Below are positions 63,220 to 64,000 of a stretch of 64,000 nt of DNA, one piece after another. Made by a program: the position numbers and the translations under genes. Origin of the DNA: Thermoactinomyces mirandus (lineage in GTDB: Bacteria > Bacillota > Bacilli > Thermoactinomycetales > Thermoactinomycetaceae); assembly GCF_013868055.1 (NCBI RefSeq), contig NZ_JACEOL010000025.1, positions 62,001 through 126,000 on the forward strand. The letters are read 5' to 3'. How positions within the stretch are numbered: position 1 is the first letter of the stretch; every line of letters starts with the position of its first letter. The notes under the pieces were generated by a model, which saw only the letters and a list, made by a program, of their open reading frames with translations, ran no database searches and was not told the DNA's origin.

Positions 63220-64000
63220 GCCAGTATGAAACAGTGATCGGATTGGAAGTTCACGTGGAATTATTCACAAAGACAAAAATCTTTTGCGGCTGTTCGACAG
63301 AGTTTGGCGCGCCTCCCAACACGCATACGTGTCCAGTCTGTCTCGGCCATCCGGGAGTCCTTCCCGTATTGAACAGGCAAGCTGTCAATTATGCAATGAA
63401 AGCGGCGATGGCTCTGAATTGTGAGATTGCTGAATACAGCAAGTTTGACCGGAAAAACTATTTTTACCCGGATTTGCCCAAAGCCTATCAGATTTCCCAG
63501 TATGACCAGCCGATTGGCAAGAACGGCTGGATTGAAATTGAAGTAGACGGGGAAAAGAAACGGATCGGGATTACCCGTCTCCATCTGGAAGAAGATGCCG
63601 GGAAATTGAACCACAGTGAACATGGAGACGGCTCCCTGGTAGATTTTAACCGTGTCGGCGTACCGCTGATTGAAATCGTGTCCGAACCGGATCTCCGTTC
63701 ACCGGCAGAAGCCCGTGCCTATCTGGAAAAATTGAAAATGATCATCCAGTATACAGGCGTATCCGATGTGAAGATGGAAGAGGGTTCCTTGCGTTGTGAT
63801 GCCAATATCAGCTTGCGTCCGGTGGGGCAAAAGGAATTTGGAACCAAGACGGAGATGAAAAACCTGAACTCGTTCAGGAATGTGGAAAAAGCGCTGGAAT
63901 ATGAACAAAAGCGGCAAAAGGAAATACTGGACCGCGGCGATGTTGTGGTTCAGCAAACCCTGCGCTGGCTGGAACAGGAAAATCGCACCAAGACGATGCG
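63216..64000 (+). CDS. gatB: Asp-tRNA(Asn)/Glu-tRNA(Gln) amidotransferase subunit B, 3' truncated by window edge
   Basis: The first ~261 codons are present. [58 protein letters not shown] and [11 protein letters not shown] are GatB signatures. GatB binds and phosphorylates the misacylated tRNA. GGGAGGGAAAACAGA precedes ATG 63216. Confidence 0.97.
   Translation, partial: MSQYETVIGLEVHVELFTKTKIFCGCSTEFGAPPNTHTCPVCLGHPGVLPVLNRQAVNYAMKAAMALNCEIAEYSKFDRKNYFYPDLPKAYQISQYDQPIGKNGWIEIEVDGEKKRIGITRLHLEEDAGKLNHSEHGDGSLVDFNRVGVPLIEIVSEPDLRSPAEARAYLEKLKMIIQYTGVSDVKMEEGSLRCDANISLRPVGQKEFGTKTEMKNLNSFRNVEKALEYEQKRQKEILDRGDVVVQQTLRWLEQENRTKTM

Noticed and set aside
1-64000. tRNA, rRNA, T-box or SAM riboswitch elements
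   Set aside because: None could be recognised by eye. A covariance-model scan would be needed to exclude them fully.

Overview
The window looks like the chromosome of a Gram-positive, endospore-forming, low-to-moderate GC Bacillales bacterium. The evidence is strong AGGAGG-type ribosome binding sites with frequent TTG/GTG starts, a Spo0M homologue, a YaaH/SleL-like GH18 enzyme, HPr with His15 and Ser46, a FadR-type operator in front of fadN-fadA-fadE, a ydaO-type c-di-AMP riboswitch, and gatCAB. The CRISPR repeat type and the RRNPP regulators would suit a thermophilic family such as Thermoactinomycetaceae or Alicyclobacillaceae, but that placement is inference. No rRNA or tRNA gene was seen.

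Layout. 1-13.5 kb: 3' end of a YitJ-like homocysteine methyltransferase/MTHFR, a c-di-AMP riboswitch with terminator ahead of a rifamycin-phosphotransferase-like gene, several small genes, ispH, an alkaline-phosphatase-superfamily enzyme, an AblB-like acetyltransferase, speD behind a structured leader, then ptsHI. 13.9-25.7 kb: a LevR-type PRD regulator, an M32 carboxypeptidase, the complete biotin operon bioA-D-B-F-H-C behind a BirA-type operator, and spo0M. 25.9-31.4 kb: the fatty-acid beta-oxidation operon fadN-fadA-fadE. 31.9-34.2 kb: a minus-strand cluster of creatininase-like amidohydrolase (apparent frameshift at its start), UTRA-type GntR regulator and RibD-like deaminase.

34.2-40.1 kb is the most unusual stretch. 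An RRNPP (XRE-TPR) regulator is followed by an 11-repeat CRISPR array without cas genes. The array's last, degenerate repeat lies just upstream of a secreted or membrane protein with a C-terminal colicin D-like tRNase domain, and a probable immunity gene follows. The unit [degenerate repeat - toxin 5' end] is then repeated about 2 kb downstream, behind a decayed copy of the CRISPR leader, with the second toxin copy truncated. A third leader copy carrying one solo repeat lies at 34.6-34.85 kb.

40-48 kb returns to ordinary genes: DUF2512 protein, GH18 enzyme, alpha/beta hydrolase, alaT-alaR, and divergent putB/rocA for proline catabolism. 48-54.1 kb is a second accessory stretch: a Nudix hydrolase, an S-adenosylhomocysteinase-like protein, a second RRNPP regulator whose 3' end overlaps a 20-residue peptide gene, and the AT-rich pair tcmP (apparent frameshift in a T tract) plus a DUF5131 three-Cys-motif protein. 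54.5-64 kb: tatA, cstA-ybdD, a decayed group II intron maturase, an FGE-sulfatase-domain lipoprotein, a GH11 xylanase, and gatC-gatA-gatB, with gatB running off the right edge.
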